Assembly: GCA_947296835.1 (NCBI GenBank)
Contig: CAMYQS010000051.1
Span: 1 to 8,121, forward strand
DNA: 8,121 nt
Reading direction: 5' to 3'
Source of the DNA: an uncultured Atopostipes sp.
GTDB lineage: Bacteria; Bacillota; Bacilli; Lactobacillales; Carnobacteriaceae_A
The first letter of the stretch is position 1. Each line of letters begins with the position of its first letter. The notes under the pieces are model-generated. The model had not been told where the DNA came from. It did not search any database and saw nothing but the letters and a program-made list of their open reading frames with translations. Both the position numbers and the translations under genes were made by a program. Of this stretch, positions 1-5,233 are shown piece after piece.

Positions 1-1474
1 GACGGTCATAGCTTTCGTTTCCATTTGTTGATAAAACCAATTTGTCATACAGCGTTAAGTTATCGTGAGCCGAACTGTAGTTAATCACTTCTGTTGGTAC
101 GCGTGCCCAACTCTTGTATTCTGGAATATGGTATTCACCCGCATCACTTTGCGTGTTTGCCATAATTGCCGCGATTAAATCGATATTTTTAAAGTTACTT
201 GAGTGATCATTGTTCGCACCTTGTAAGAAAGCAGGGTCTTCATCTAAGAAGACATGTCCTTTAATGGCATCACGGAACTCTGCATTAAATAACGCTACAC
301 GCTCAGAATAGTCATGAACGTGATTGCGGTCCGCTGGTGTGTATGGAGCTTTTAATGCTAACTCTCCACCTGACCAAGGTTCACCGTAAAGAATGATATC
401 TTCGTATCCACGCTCGTCTAATGCGTTACGAATTGCGTTCATCGTTTCAGAATCGTGAACTCCCATTAAATCAAAACGAAACCCATCAATATGATATTCC
501 TCAGCCCAATAAATCAGCGAATCAACCATATATTTACGCATCATTTTACGCTCACTGGCCGTCTCGTTTCCACAACCTGAACCGTCCGAGAAGTTACCGT
601 GGTCGTCAAAACGGTGGTAGTAGTAAGGAACGGTATGGTGGAACCATGAAATTTCACGATGGTATGTATGGTTATATACAACGTCCATCACAACGCCGAC
701 ATTTTTCTTATGTAAAGCTTGAACGAGCTGCTTTAATTCCTTGATACGTGCCTTTGGATTGTTCGGGTCAGAAGAGTATTTACCTTCCGGCGCCATATAG
801 TTCTTCGGGTCGTAACCCCAGTTGTAATAAGATTCGTCCATTTCATTGTTTTCGAAATCATAAATCGGCAATAAGTGAATGTAATTCACACCAAGCTCTG
901 AAATGTAATCCAGACCCGTTGAGAATTTACCTTCGTTTCTTAAAGTCGTGTTTTCTTCCGTGAAACCTAAATATTTCCCTTGGTTTTCTGGTGAAATACC
1001 TGAGTCAGGATCAGCCGTAAAATCTTCTACGTGTAATTCCCAGATGATCGCATCTGTAATGTTTTTCTGCATCACATGCTTATCATCTTCCCAACCTTCA
1101 GGATTTGTGTCTTCCATATGAATAATTGCTGTACGGTCACCGTTCACACCGACTGCTTTCGAATATAAATCAGCGGCTTCTTTTATGTCACCTTGATGAT
1201 TAAATTCATAGGTATAAAATAGGCCATCTAAATCCTCTGTAAATCGCCCAACCCATACATTGTTTTCTAGTGATAGTTGATATTTCTCAATCAGAGAATC
1301 TTCATCAACATTACCTGTACGGAATAAATTCAAAGATACCTCATCAGCGGATGGCGACCACACTTTAAATGTGTATGTTCCCTCGCTATAGGTCATGCCT
1401 AAATCTGTATTTAAATAAACTTGTGATTCTAATTTATCTACATGTTGTAGAATTGATCCAATTTGATTTAACAT
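1..1474 (-). CDS. pulA: Type I pullulanase (alpha-1,6 debranching enzyme), N-terminal part, cut by the window edge
   Basis: Hydrolyses alpha-1,6 branch points in pullulan, starch or glycogen fragments (GH13 family). I read 491 codons from an ATG at 1474-1472; the C-terminus lies outside the window. An N-terminal CBM48-like segment (about residues 28-110, containing TFKVWSPSADEV) precedes the TIM barrel. The type I signature YNWGYDP is at residues 217-223 and GH13 region I, DVVYNHTY, at 264-271. All three catalytic acids are present: nucleophile Asp335 in FRFDLMG, acid/base Glu365 in GEPW, and Asp471 in SAHDN. No signal peptide is seen, so the enzyme is probably cytoplasmic and may act on imported maltodextrins or glycogen. 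Compared with B. subtilis AmyX as I recall it, the protein starts about 90 residues later, lacking the extra N-terminal domain. The start is supported by GGAAAGG at 1485-1491, 10 nt upstream. The reading frame is intact throughout. Confidence 0.95.
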   Translation of the reverse strand, partial: MLNQIGSILQHVDKLESQVYLNTDLGMTYSEGTYTFKVWSPSADEVSLNLFRTGNVDEDSLIEKYQLSLENNVWVGRFTEDLDGLFYTYEFNHQGDIKEAADLYSKAVGVNGDRTAIIHMEDTNPEGWEDDKHVMQKNITDAIIWELHVEDFTADPDSGISPENQGKYLGFTEENTTLRNEGKFSTGLDYISELGVNYIHLLPIYDFENNEMDESYYNWGYDPKNYMAPEGKYSSDPNNPKARIKELKQLVQALHKKNVGVVMDVVYNHTYHREISWFHHTVPYYYHRFDDHGNFSDGSGCGNETASERKMMRKYMVDSLIYWAEEYHIDGFRFDLMGVHDSETMNAIRNALDERGYEDIILYGEPWSGGELALKAPYTPADRNHVHDYSERVALFNAEFRDAIKGHVFLDEDPAFLQGANNDHSSNFKNIDLIAAIMANTQSDAGEYHIPEYKSWARVPTEVINYSSAHDNLTLYDKLVLSTNGNESYDR

Positions 1475-1506
1475 TTGTACGCTGCCTTTCCGGTTAATAT
1501 GGTTGC

Positions 1507-1515
1507 ATTATATCA
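1507..1515 (-). promoter_or_regulatory. Extended -10 promoter of pulA
   Basis: Read on the minus strand, this is TGATATAAT: a perfect TATAAT -10 box with the TGN extension. The -35 region at the usual 17-nt spacing (1530-1535, TATCAT) is poor, which the extended -10 can compensate for. The predicted transcript starts near 1500, giving a leader of about 26 nt that carries the ribosome site GGAAAGG. Confidence 0.6.
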
Positions 1516-1530
1516 TAGACAAAATATGGA

Positions 1531-1544
1531 TGATAGCGTTTTTA
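1531..1544 (-). promoter_or_regulatory. Candidate cre (CcpA) operator over the pulA -35 region
   Basis: The minus strand reads TAAAAACGCTATCA. It matches the low-GC Gram-positive cre consensus TGWAANCGNTNWCA at every position except the second (A for G). It overlaps the -35 region of the pulA promoter, where bound CcpA would block polymerase. Carbon catabolite repression is well known for alpha-glucan-degrading genes in Bacilli. That it acts here is inference from sequence and position. Confidence 0.5.
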
Positions 1545-1643
1545 AAGGAATTGTTAAACTTGTATGTACAAATGAGTAAAGGTGTCTATACCATATGAGA
1601 ACCCTCTAATATTAAGCTTATAAAATTCATTGGAAGTTCATTT

Positions 1644-1658
1644 TTTTGTGAAATGAAG
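1644..1658 (+). repeat. 15-nt dispersed repeat, copy 1
   Basis: TTTTGTGAAATGAAG occurs here and again, identical and in the same orientation, at 4715-4729. Both copies lie in intergenic DNA, and both have a CGGAATG downstream (1669-1675 and 4759-4765) and a short palindromic sequence in between. Function unknown. Confidence 0.45.
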
Positions 1659-1661
1659 AAC

Positions 1662-1685
1662 CCTAGGACGGAATGATGTCCTAGG
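1662..1685 (-). terminator. Inverted repeat, possible weak terminator after the DAO gene
   Basis: CCTAGGAC (1662-1669) and GTCCTAGG (1678-1685) are perfect 8-bp inverted arms around an 8-nt loop. On the minus strand the hairpin is followed by GTTCTTCATTTC, which is only moderately T-rich. It could weakly end DAO transcription before pulA, or it could be a protein site or part of a dispersed repeat. The call is tentative because a proper T-run is missing. Confidence 0.3.
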
Positions 1686-1879
1686 TAATCGAGTGATCAT
1701 TTAGTCAAAATCTCGCTGCGATTTTCTCATTAGAAGTATGAAGGGAAAATTTTGGTTTTATGATGAAGAAAGAAATAGAAGAGTAGAAAATGGGATTTGT
1801 TATGAAATGAACCTCTGGTGATTTTAAAATGTAAGCAAACGGGAACTATTGACACATAAATAAATATTTTTTCGTATGA

Positions 1880-1904
1880 GCGGGATTATCTAGTTAATCT
1901 CCGC
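1880..1904 (-). other. Hairpin overlapping the DAO stop codon
   Basis: On the minus strand GCGG-A-GATTA pairs with TAATC-CCGC across the loop ACTAGA. This gives nine base pairs with one bulged A. The TAA stop (1896-1894) straddles the stem and loop. The sequence after it (TCATACGAAAAAA) has no T-tract, so it is not a standard intrinsic terminator. It might protect the 3' end of the mRNA, or it may be chance. Confidence 0.3.
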
Positions 1905-3030
1905 TTCTTCGATGAATGTATTGCTCAATAGGGTAATTAGCTGGATCCAGCACGGGCTCTTCTCCACGCACCATCTGTGTTAACGCGAACCCAACTATTG
2001 GTCCAGCCGTTAATCCAGTAGAGCCTAATCCACTTGCGGAGAAGACATTATCCATACCCGGCACTTCACCAAAAAATGGGGCATAGTCTGAAGTATAAGC
2101 GCGTGTCCCAACACGCCCAGTCACAATGTCAGCTGCGTCAAAGAAAGTTGAGAATTGCTGTTGGGCATTCTCCAACATTTCATGAAGGGTGTGAACTTCA
2201 AGGCTTAAATCATAACCCGCGTCGTCTTCATGTGTTGCACCAATCAGGATTTTACCGTCTAGAAACGGAATGATATCTTTTTCGCCAGTAGGCATAATGA
2301 CCGGCCAGTCGTTGGTTTCCCAAGCTGTCTGGAGCTCAACTAGCTGTCCTTTTTGTGGACGGACATCGACTTTGACATCAAAAGGTTCCAGTATTTCAGG
2401 AAGCCAAGCCGCCGTCGCCAAGATAACCACATCAAATGTTTCAGTCACAGAATCTGCCTGAACGATCCACCGTCCATTCTCGTGTGCCTCTAGTTTCGCT
2501 TTTTCTGAAATGAAAGTCGCACCATTTGTCGTAGCCGTTTTAACCAGTAAATCTACCAGTTCTTTGCCATCCACTCGTGCACCACCGCTCGCCAGCAATC
2601 CGCGTTTGTCACCCGTGTAAATAGGTACCAATTCGCGGATGTCATCTGGATCCAAGATGGTCAGCTCTCCAATATCAGGTGCATCTTCTCGTCTTTTTTG
2701 TCCGATTTTAAGTAGTTCATCTAATGTTTTGTCTTTCTTCGTGAACAGTAACGTGCCGACTCGTTGATAAACTGTTTTTGGAATAGCTTCTCCCGCAAGC
2801 ACTTCACCCAGAAAGCCTGGGTAAAAGGCCGCACCTGTTTTTACCATTTCATACCAATCTTTGTTGCGTCGTTTTGATAGCCAAGGACTAATAATCCCTG
2901 CCGCAGCGCTCGTACCTTGACCGATTCCCTCATCAAAAAGGGTCACATCGTACGCTGGATTTTGCGATAGATAGAAGGCCGCAGTCGCTCCAACAACGCC
3001 ACCACCGATAATTGCAATTTTTTTCGTCAT
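1894..3030 (-). CDS. FAD-dependent oxidoreductase, DAO family (glycine/D-amino-acid oxidase or dehydrogenase-like)
   Basis: A 378-residue flavoprotein of the DAO superfamily (DadA/ThiO/YurR-like), predicted to oxidise an amine or D-amino acid using FAD. The N-terminal Rossmann motif is IIGGGVVGATAA, with the GxGxxG glycines at 9, 11 and 14 and the ribose-binding acid near Asp33. The C-terminal FAD-contacting motif GLGSTGLTAGP is at 334-344. Its length is normal for the family and it appears intact. There is no signal peptide or membrane segment, so it is probably cytosolic; the hydrophobic start is the FAD-binding beta strand. The ATG at 3030 has GAGGAAG at 3037-3043, 6 nt upstream. It is a lone minus-strand gene divergent from mgsA, so its neighbours do not reveal the substrate. 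It could equally be a glycine oxidase, sarcosine-type oxidase or D-amino-acid dehydrogenase. No thiamine genes adjoin it, so I do not call it thiO. Confidence 0.88.
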   Translation of the reverse strand: MTKKIAIIGGGVVGATAAFYLSQNPAYDVTLFDEGIGQGTSAAAGIISPWLSKRRNKDWYEMVKTGAAFYPGFLGEVLAGEAIPKTVYQRVGTLLFTKKDKTLDELLKIGQKRREDAPDIGELTILDPDDIRELVPIYTGDKRGLLASGGARVDGKELVDLLVKTATTNGATFISEKAKLEAHENGRWIVQADSVTETFDVVILATAAWLPEILEPFDVKVDVRPQKGQLVELQTAWETNDWPVIMPTGEKDIIPFLDGKILIGATHEDDAGYDLSLEVHTLHEMLENAQQQFSTFFDAADIVTGRVGTRAYTSDYAPFFGEVPGMDNVFSASGLGSTGLTAGPIVGFALTQMVRGEEPVLDPANYPIEQYIHRRSGD

Positions 3031-3058
3031 TGAAATCTTCCTCTGTCTCGAATAGTTG

Positions 3059-3067
3059 CCTATAGCA
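3059..3067 (-). promoter_or_regulatory. Weak candidate promoter of the DAO gene
   Basis: On the minus strand TGCTATAGG resembles an extended -10 (TGN plus TATAGG, 4 of 6 matches). The -35 region (TTCGTC at 3081-3086, 16-nt spacing) is poor. It is placed 28 nt upstream of the start codon. Low confidence. Confidence 0.3.
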
Positions 3068-3147
3068 TAACGAATTTATCGACGAAAATCTACTGGGCGG
3101 AATGCGTTGTGAAATGCTTTAATTATATAAAGTTTTGGTGTCAAAAA

Positions 3148-3176
3148 TAGAAGTCATAAGGAGGATGTGATAAGAT
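3148..3176 (+). promoter_or_regulatory. Candidate promoter of mgsA
   Basis: TGA-TAAGAT (3168-3176) is an extended -10 candidate, with a weak -35 TAGAAG at 3148-3153 and 17-nt spacing. Transcription would begin near 3183, leaving a leader of about 27 nt that contains the AAGGGG ribosome site of mgsA. A direct repeat AATTATAAG (3177-3185 and 3191-3199) lies at and after the predicted start. Confidence 0.35.
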
Positions 3177-3209
3177 AATTATAAGAAAAAAATTATAAGG
3201 GGCGTGCTT

Positions 3210-3590
3210 ATGAATATTGCGTTGATAGCACACGATAAGAAAAAAGACGATTTAGTAGAGTTAGTGGTCGAATATAAAGATACGTTAGCGAAACACAATT
3301 TGTTTGCGACGGGTACGACAGGTGGACGCGTTGTTGACGCTACTGGTTTAGATGTGCACCGTTTCAAATCAGGCCCACTTGGTGGCGACCAGCAAATTGG
3401 TGCTTTTATTTCAGATCAAAAAATCGATTGCGTTATTTTCGTGCGTGATCCATTAACAGCACAACCACATGAGCCGGACGTTTCAGCTTTATTACGCCTG
3501 TGTGATGTGTACGAAATCCCACTTGCAACAAACGTTGGAACAGCCGAACCATTATTACGCGCATTAGCCGCTGGCGTTTTTGACGATTAA
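3210..3590 (+). CDS. mgsA: Methylglyoxal synthase
   Basis: Converts dihydroxyacetone phosphate to methylglyoxal and phosphate, a cytosolic glycolytic bypass used when phosphate is short or sugar phosphates build up. The 126-residue product starts [12 protein letters not shown], as in B. subtilis MgsA. It contains the phosphate-binding GTTGG (35-39), [12 protein letters not shown] (54-65) and [12 protein letters not shown] (79-90). With an offset of 11, His8, Asp60, His87 and Asp90 match E. coli His19, catalytic Asp71, His98 and Asp101, so the active site looks complete. The C-terminus (GVFDD) is about 10 residues shorter than that of B. subtilis. I chose the ATG at 3210 over an in-frame GTG at 3204 because of the conserved N-terminus and because AAGGGG (3197-3202) is 7 nt from the ATG. 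A phosphatase gene follows after 48 nt, probably in the same transcript. Confidence 0.96.
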   Translation: MNIALIAHDKKKDDLVELVVEYKDTLAKHNLFATGTTGGRVVDATGLDVHRFKSGPLGGDQQIGAFISDQKIDCVIFVRDPLTAQPHEPDVSALLRLCDVYEIPLATNVGTAEPLLRALAAGVFDD

Positions 3591-3638
3591 TTCATTTAAA
3601 CAAATAAACGATAAAAAAATCTAAAGGAGATTGATTGA

Positions 3639-4352
3639 ATGTCGTATAAAGGTATGACTTTTTATTTCATGCGTCATGGGGAAACTTATTTAAATCGATA
3701 CGAGCGCATGCAAGGTTGGAGTAACGCACCGCTAACGGCTGAGGGTATAGAAGAAGTTCACCATTCCGGTAGAGGTTTAGCAGATGTGAAATTCGACGCA
3801 GTTTACACAAGTGATTTAACGCGAACAGTCGACACTGCGAATATTGTATTATCTGAAAATAAGTACGCTGAAGACCTTGAACTTGAAATGAAGCCCGAAT
3901 TCCGTGAAGTATTTTTCGGTGGTTTCGAAGGCTTACCATTAGCTGAAGTTGATGACGCAGTAGCGAAAAGCCAAGGGTACGATTCGGTTGTGAAATTCTA
4001 TGAAGAAACAACATTACCAGAGCGTATGAACGCATATCGTGAAGCGGACGAACACGGTCACGCGGAAGACTTTATGACATTCTGGCTGCGAATCGAACAA
4101 GGGTTACTGGATATTGTGAATCGCCATAAAGACACAGACGACACCGTATTAGTTGTCGTTCACGGCCTAGTTATTCGCTACATGATGATGACACTGGTTG
4201 CCGATATCGATCGAAACCCAGACTTCCTATCGAACGCATCGATTACTCGCGTACAGTATCGCGAAGGAAAATTCATCGTCGATTCATACAACGACACTTC
4301 TCACTTTGAAGTGCCATTAACTGAACCATCACTAGATGACGACGAAGAATAA
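3639..4352 (+). CDS. Histidine phosphatase family protein (phosphoglycerate mutase-like)
   Basis: A 237-residue member of the histidine phosphatase (PhoE/GpmB/CobC) superfamily, which removes or transfers phosphate through a phosphohistidine. The RHGET motif at 12-16 supplies nucleophile His13. Arg62 lies in the SDLTRTVDTA segment, Glu90 in FREVFFGGFEG is the likely proton donor, and His175 in VVVHG is the second catalytic histidine. The C-terminus is acidic (SLDDDEE). There is no signal peptide. AAAGGAG (3623-3629) is 9 nt before the ATG. It lies 48 nt after mgsA and before a shared terminator, so the two are probably co-transcribed. The substrate cannot be read from sequence: a general sugar-phosphate phosphatase is more likely than a glycolytic mutase, since true GpmA enzymes carry additional conserved segments. 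Any link to methylglyoxal or triose phosphate is only suggested by position. Confidence 0.9.
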   Translation: MSYKGMTFYFMRHGETYLNRYERMQGWSNAPLTAEGIEEVHHSGRGLADVKFDAVYTSDLTRTVDTANIVLSENKYAEDLELEMKPEFREVFFGGFEGLPLAEVDDAVAKSQGYDSVVKFYEETTLPERMNAYREADEHGHAEDFMTFWLRIEQGLLDIVNRHKDTDDTVLVVVHGLVIRYMMMTLVADIDRNPDFLSNASITRVQYREGKFIVDSYNDTSHFEVPLTEPSLDDDEE

Positions 4353-4369
4353 TAGAGTAGAATAAATAA

Positions 4370-4400
4370 AAAACGACTTTCCATTACGGGAAGTCGTTTT
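4370..4400. terminator. Bidirectional intrinsic terminator between convergent genes
   Basis: AAAACGACTT (4370-4379) pairs with AAGTCGTTTT (4391-4400). The stem extends by one T-G wobble and two C-G pairs to 13 pairs around the 5-nt loop ATTAC. On the plus strand it ends in TTTTAATTATT after the phosphatase gene. On the minus strand it ends in TTTTTTATTTATT after the DUF378 gene, the stronger T-tract. The convergent arrangement fits a shared terminator. Confidence 0.85.
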
Positions 4401-4410
4401 AATTATTAGC

Positions 4411-4632
4411 TTATCTGCCTTTTAAGCGAGAGCCACCTTCAGGCGTGTAACGATAGTACTTAATACACCAAACAGCGCTCACACCGATTACACCATACAC
4501 AATTTGTGCACCAATTTGGTCCGTTGAACCAAACAGCATCTCAATTACGTTGATGTCAAAAAGACCCGATACTAATAAATGTAAACCAGCTAAAATTAAA
4601 ATAGTTAATGTTAAACGATCAATTAATTTCAT
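4411..4632 (-). CDS. Small DUF378 family membrane protein
   Basis: A 73-residue protein resembling the DUF378 (YuzA-like) family, whose function is unknown. It has the family layout: a short basic start (MKLIDRL), one hydrophobic helix at about 7-25 (LTLTILILAGLHLLVSGLF), a short loop with IEMLFGS, and a second helix at about 42-57 (IVYGVIGVSAVWCIK), then a basic tail rich in Arg and Lys. Family members usually have Gly-Leu-Asn-Trp in the first helix; here it reads GLHL. The start is at 4632 because GGAGG (4642-4646) lies 9 nt upstream and a good promoter ends just before it. The frame is open further upstream to 4689, but that would put the start codon inside the -35 box. It stands alone, convergent with the phosphatase gene. 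Confidence 0.75.
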   Translation of the reverse strand: MKLIDRLTLTILILAGLHLLVSGLFDINVIEMLFGSTDQIGAQIVYGVIGVSAVWCIKYYRYTPEGGSRLKGR

Positions 4633-4659
4633 CTCTACTCGCCTCCATTCTTCTCTATA

Positions 4660-4688
4660 ATCATACAAAATAAAACCGACATTGTCCA
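4660..4688 (-). promoter_or_regulatory. Near-consensus SigA promoter of the DUF378 gene
   Basis: On the minus strand the -35 is TGGACA (4683-4688, 5 of 6), the spacer is 17 nt, and the -10 is TATGAT (4660-4665, 5 of 6). Transcription should begin near 4653, giving a leader of about 20 nt with GGAGG. It is the best full promoter in the window and fixes the gene start at 4632. Confidence 0.7.
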
Positions 4689-4714
4689 TTGTAGAGAATG
4701 AAACCCCAAGCCCC

Positions 4715-4729
4715 TTTTGTGAAATGAAG
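4715..4729 (+). repeat. 15-nt dispersed repeat, copy 2
   Basis: Identical to 1644-1658 (TTTTGTGAAATGAAG). It is followed by a 10-bp palindrome CAGGATCCTG (4732-4741) and then CGGAATG (4759-4765). The core TGAAATGA recurs on the minus strand at 5121-5128. Function unknown. Confidence 0.45.
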
Positions 4730-4802
4730 GGCAGGATCCTGGTGCGAATCAGTAGGAGCGGAATGTTCTTATTTGCATACGTCGATTATACAAGAGTATT
4801 TA

Positions 4803-4843
4803 TTTCCACCGTAGTCAAGAGCGGCGCATGACTACGGTGGAAA
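4803..4843. repeat. Perfect 15-bp inverted repeat (hairpin) in unit A
   Basis: TTTCCACCGTAGTCA (4803-4817) is perfectly complementary to TGACTACGGTGGAAA (4829-4843) around an 11-nt loop, 41 nt in all. The equivalent in unit B (4885-4925) keeps the 8-bp core and the 11-nt loop but has mismatches in the outer stem. Neither strand has a T-tract after the stem, so it is not an intrinsic terminator. Confidence 0.85.
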
Positions 4844-4966
4844 GCTGTTACTTGTTTATAAATGAAGTATGACTACGATAGAACGTTCCAGCGTAGTCAA
4901 GTTTCGATGATGACTACGATAGAATGCCAAAACTTGTTTATAAACGAATGATGACTACGGTGGGTT
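4803..4966. repeat. Two tandem 82-bp units built on a 41-bp period
   Basis: Unit A (4803-4884) and unit B (4885-4966) align without gaps at 58 of 82 positions (about 71%, counted by eye). TGACTACG occurs at 4829, 4870, 4911 and 4952, exactly 41 bp apart. Its reverse complement CGTAGTCA occurs at 4810 and 4892, exactly 82 bp apart. The tails after TGACTACG alternate between GGTGG (first and fourth) and ATAGAA (second and third). A second shared block, ACTTGTTTATAAAYGAA, is at 4850-4866 and 4932-4948. The intervening blocks resemble each other in alternation, which argues against CRISPR spacers. Origin and role are unknown; it may be a structured intergenic element or a binding-site array on one DNA face (41 bp is close to four helical turns). 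Confidence 0.85.
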
Positions 4967-4995
4967 AACATAATCTGCAGAATCCCACTGATGTA

Positions 4996-5018
4996 GAAAT
5001 TTTCCCACAGAAAATTTC
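4996..5018. repeat. Perfect 9-bp inverted repeat with 5-nt loop
   Basis: GAAATTTTC (4996-5004) and GAAAATTTC (5010-5018) are exact reverse complements around CCACA. It is AT-rich and lacks a T-run, so it could be an operator or a weak hairpin. It lies about 160 bp upstream of the fhs promoter. Confidence 0.5.
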
Positions 5019-5040
5019 GTTCTTTCAAGTTTGGAAGGAG

Positions 5041-5059
5041 CATTTCGCGACGCGAAATG
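5041..5059. repeat. Perfect 19-nt palindrome upstream of fhs
   Basis: CATTTCGCG and CGCGAAATG are exact inverted 9-bp arms around a single A. As RNA it would fold as a 7-bp stem with loop CGACG. The near-zero spacer and symmetry fit a dimeric DNA-binding protein site as well as a hairpin. No regulator can be named from the sequence. Confidence 0.55.
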
Positions 5060-5160
5060 GACCAAAGTGCATTTAAGGTCTTGGTTGTTGCAGAATATCA
5101 GTTTATGCCGTTTCCCGCACTCATTTCACCAAGAAGTTCTATCATACGAGTTGATAATGA

Positions 5161-5173
5161 AATTCCGAAATCC
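5161..5173 (+). promoter_or_regulatory. PurBox-like sequence beside the fhs promoter
   Basis: AATTCCGAAATCC matches the first nine positions of the Gram-positive PurR box (AWWWCCGAACWWT) and only one of the last four. It sits between the -35 and -10 regions of fhs. Folate one-carbon genes are known PurR targets in Bacilli and lactococci, so the site is plausible. However, PurR boxes usually come in inverted pairs and I found no partner. Confidence 0.25.
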
Positions 5174-5175
5174 TG

Positions 5176-5184
5176 TGGTATACT
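5176..5184 (+). promoter_or_regulatory. Extended -10 promoter of the fhs operon
   Basis: TGG-TATACT is an extended -10 (TATACT matches 5 of 6). No good -35 sits 17 nt upstream (AATGAA). Transcription would start near 5191, which leaves only 4 nt before an ATG at 5195 but a normal leader of about 43 nt before the GTG at 5234. Confidence 0.55.
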
Positions 5185-5233
5185 TTAGAGGACAATGAAA
5201 CGAGGATTTTGTATAGAAAAAGGGGTTGTTGCA

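Larger units (their letters stand above)
1475..1893. other. Non-coding gap between pulA and the DAO gene
   Basis: This 419-bp stretch has no convincing gene. Its right side is the 3' flank of the DAO-family gene and its left side is the pulA promoter and cre region. It contains an 8-bp inverted repeat (1662-1685), a short AAAATC/GATTTT hairpin (1707-1725), a 10-bp palindrome ATTTTAAAAT (1821-1830), and one copy of a 15-nt sequence repeated at 4715. A 27-codon open frame at 1738-1821 has no ribosome site. Confidence 0.6.
4690..5233. other. Long non-coding region upstream of fhs, rich in structured repeats
   Basis: About 540 bp without a convincing gene on either strand. In order it holds a 15-nt dispersed repeat (4715), two tandem 82-bp units (4803-4966), a perfect 9-bp hairpin (4996-5018), a perfect 19-nt palindrome (5041-5059), a PurBox-like sequence (5161-5173), the fhs extended -10 (5176-5184) and the fhs leader. 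I found no riboswitch fold: the predicted fhs leader is only about 43 nt. Confidence 0.7.

Noticed and set aside
1738..1821. Small 27-codon open frame in the gap between pulA and the DAO gene
   Set aside because: There is no ribosome site or promoter, and the sequence resembles no family I know. The AT-rich gap makes such frames common.
3158..3170. Perfect AAGGAGG followed directly by ATG-TGA, possible start-stop regulatory element before mgsA
   Set aside because: There is no spacer between AAGGAGG and the ATG, and the best promoter candidate would start transcription downstream of it, so it is probably chance.
3204..3209. GTG start for mgsA two codons upstream
   Set aside because: The ribosome site AAGGGG would be only 1 nt from the GTG, and the conserved N-terminus begins at the ATG at 3210.
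4633..4689. N-terminal extension of the DUF378 protein by 19 residues
   Set aside because: The extended start codon overlaps the -35 box of a near-consensus promoter. The ATG at 4632 has GGAGG at 9 nt and begins like the family.
4829..4966. CRISPR array suggested by a repeated motif at constant 41-bp spacing
   Set aside because: The repeated core is only 8-14 bp, the intervening blocks resemble one another in alternation rather than being unique, inverted copies are interleaved, and no cas genes are in view.
5195..5233. Upstream ATG start for fhs adding 13 residues
   Set aside because: It lies about 4 nt from the predicted transcript start and has no ribosome site. The GTG at 5234 has AAGGGG at proper spacing and gives the family's usual N-terminus.
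5185..5233. Tetrahydrofolate riboswitch in the fhs leader
   Set aside because: The predicted leader is only about 43 nt and shows none of the conserved THF aptamer sequence.
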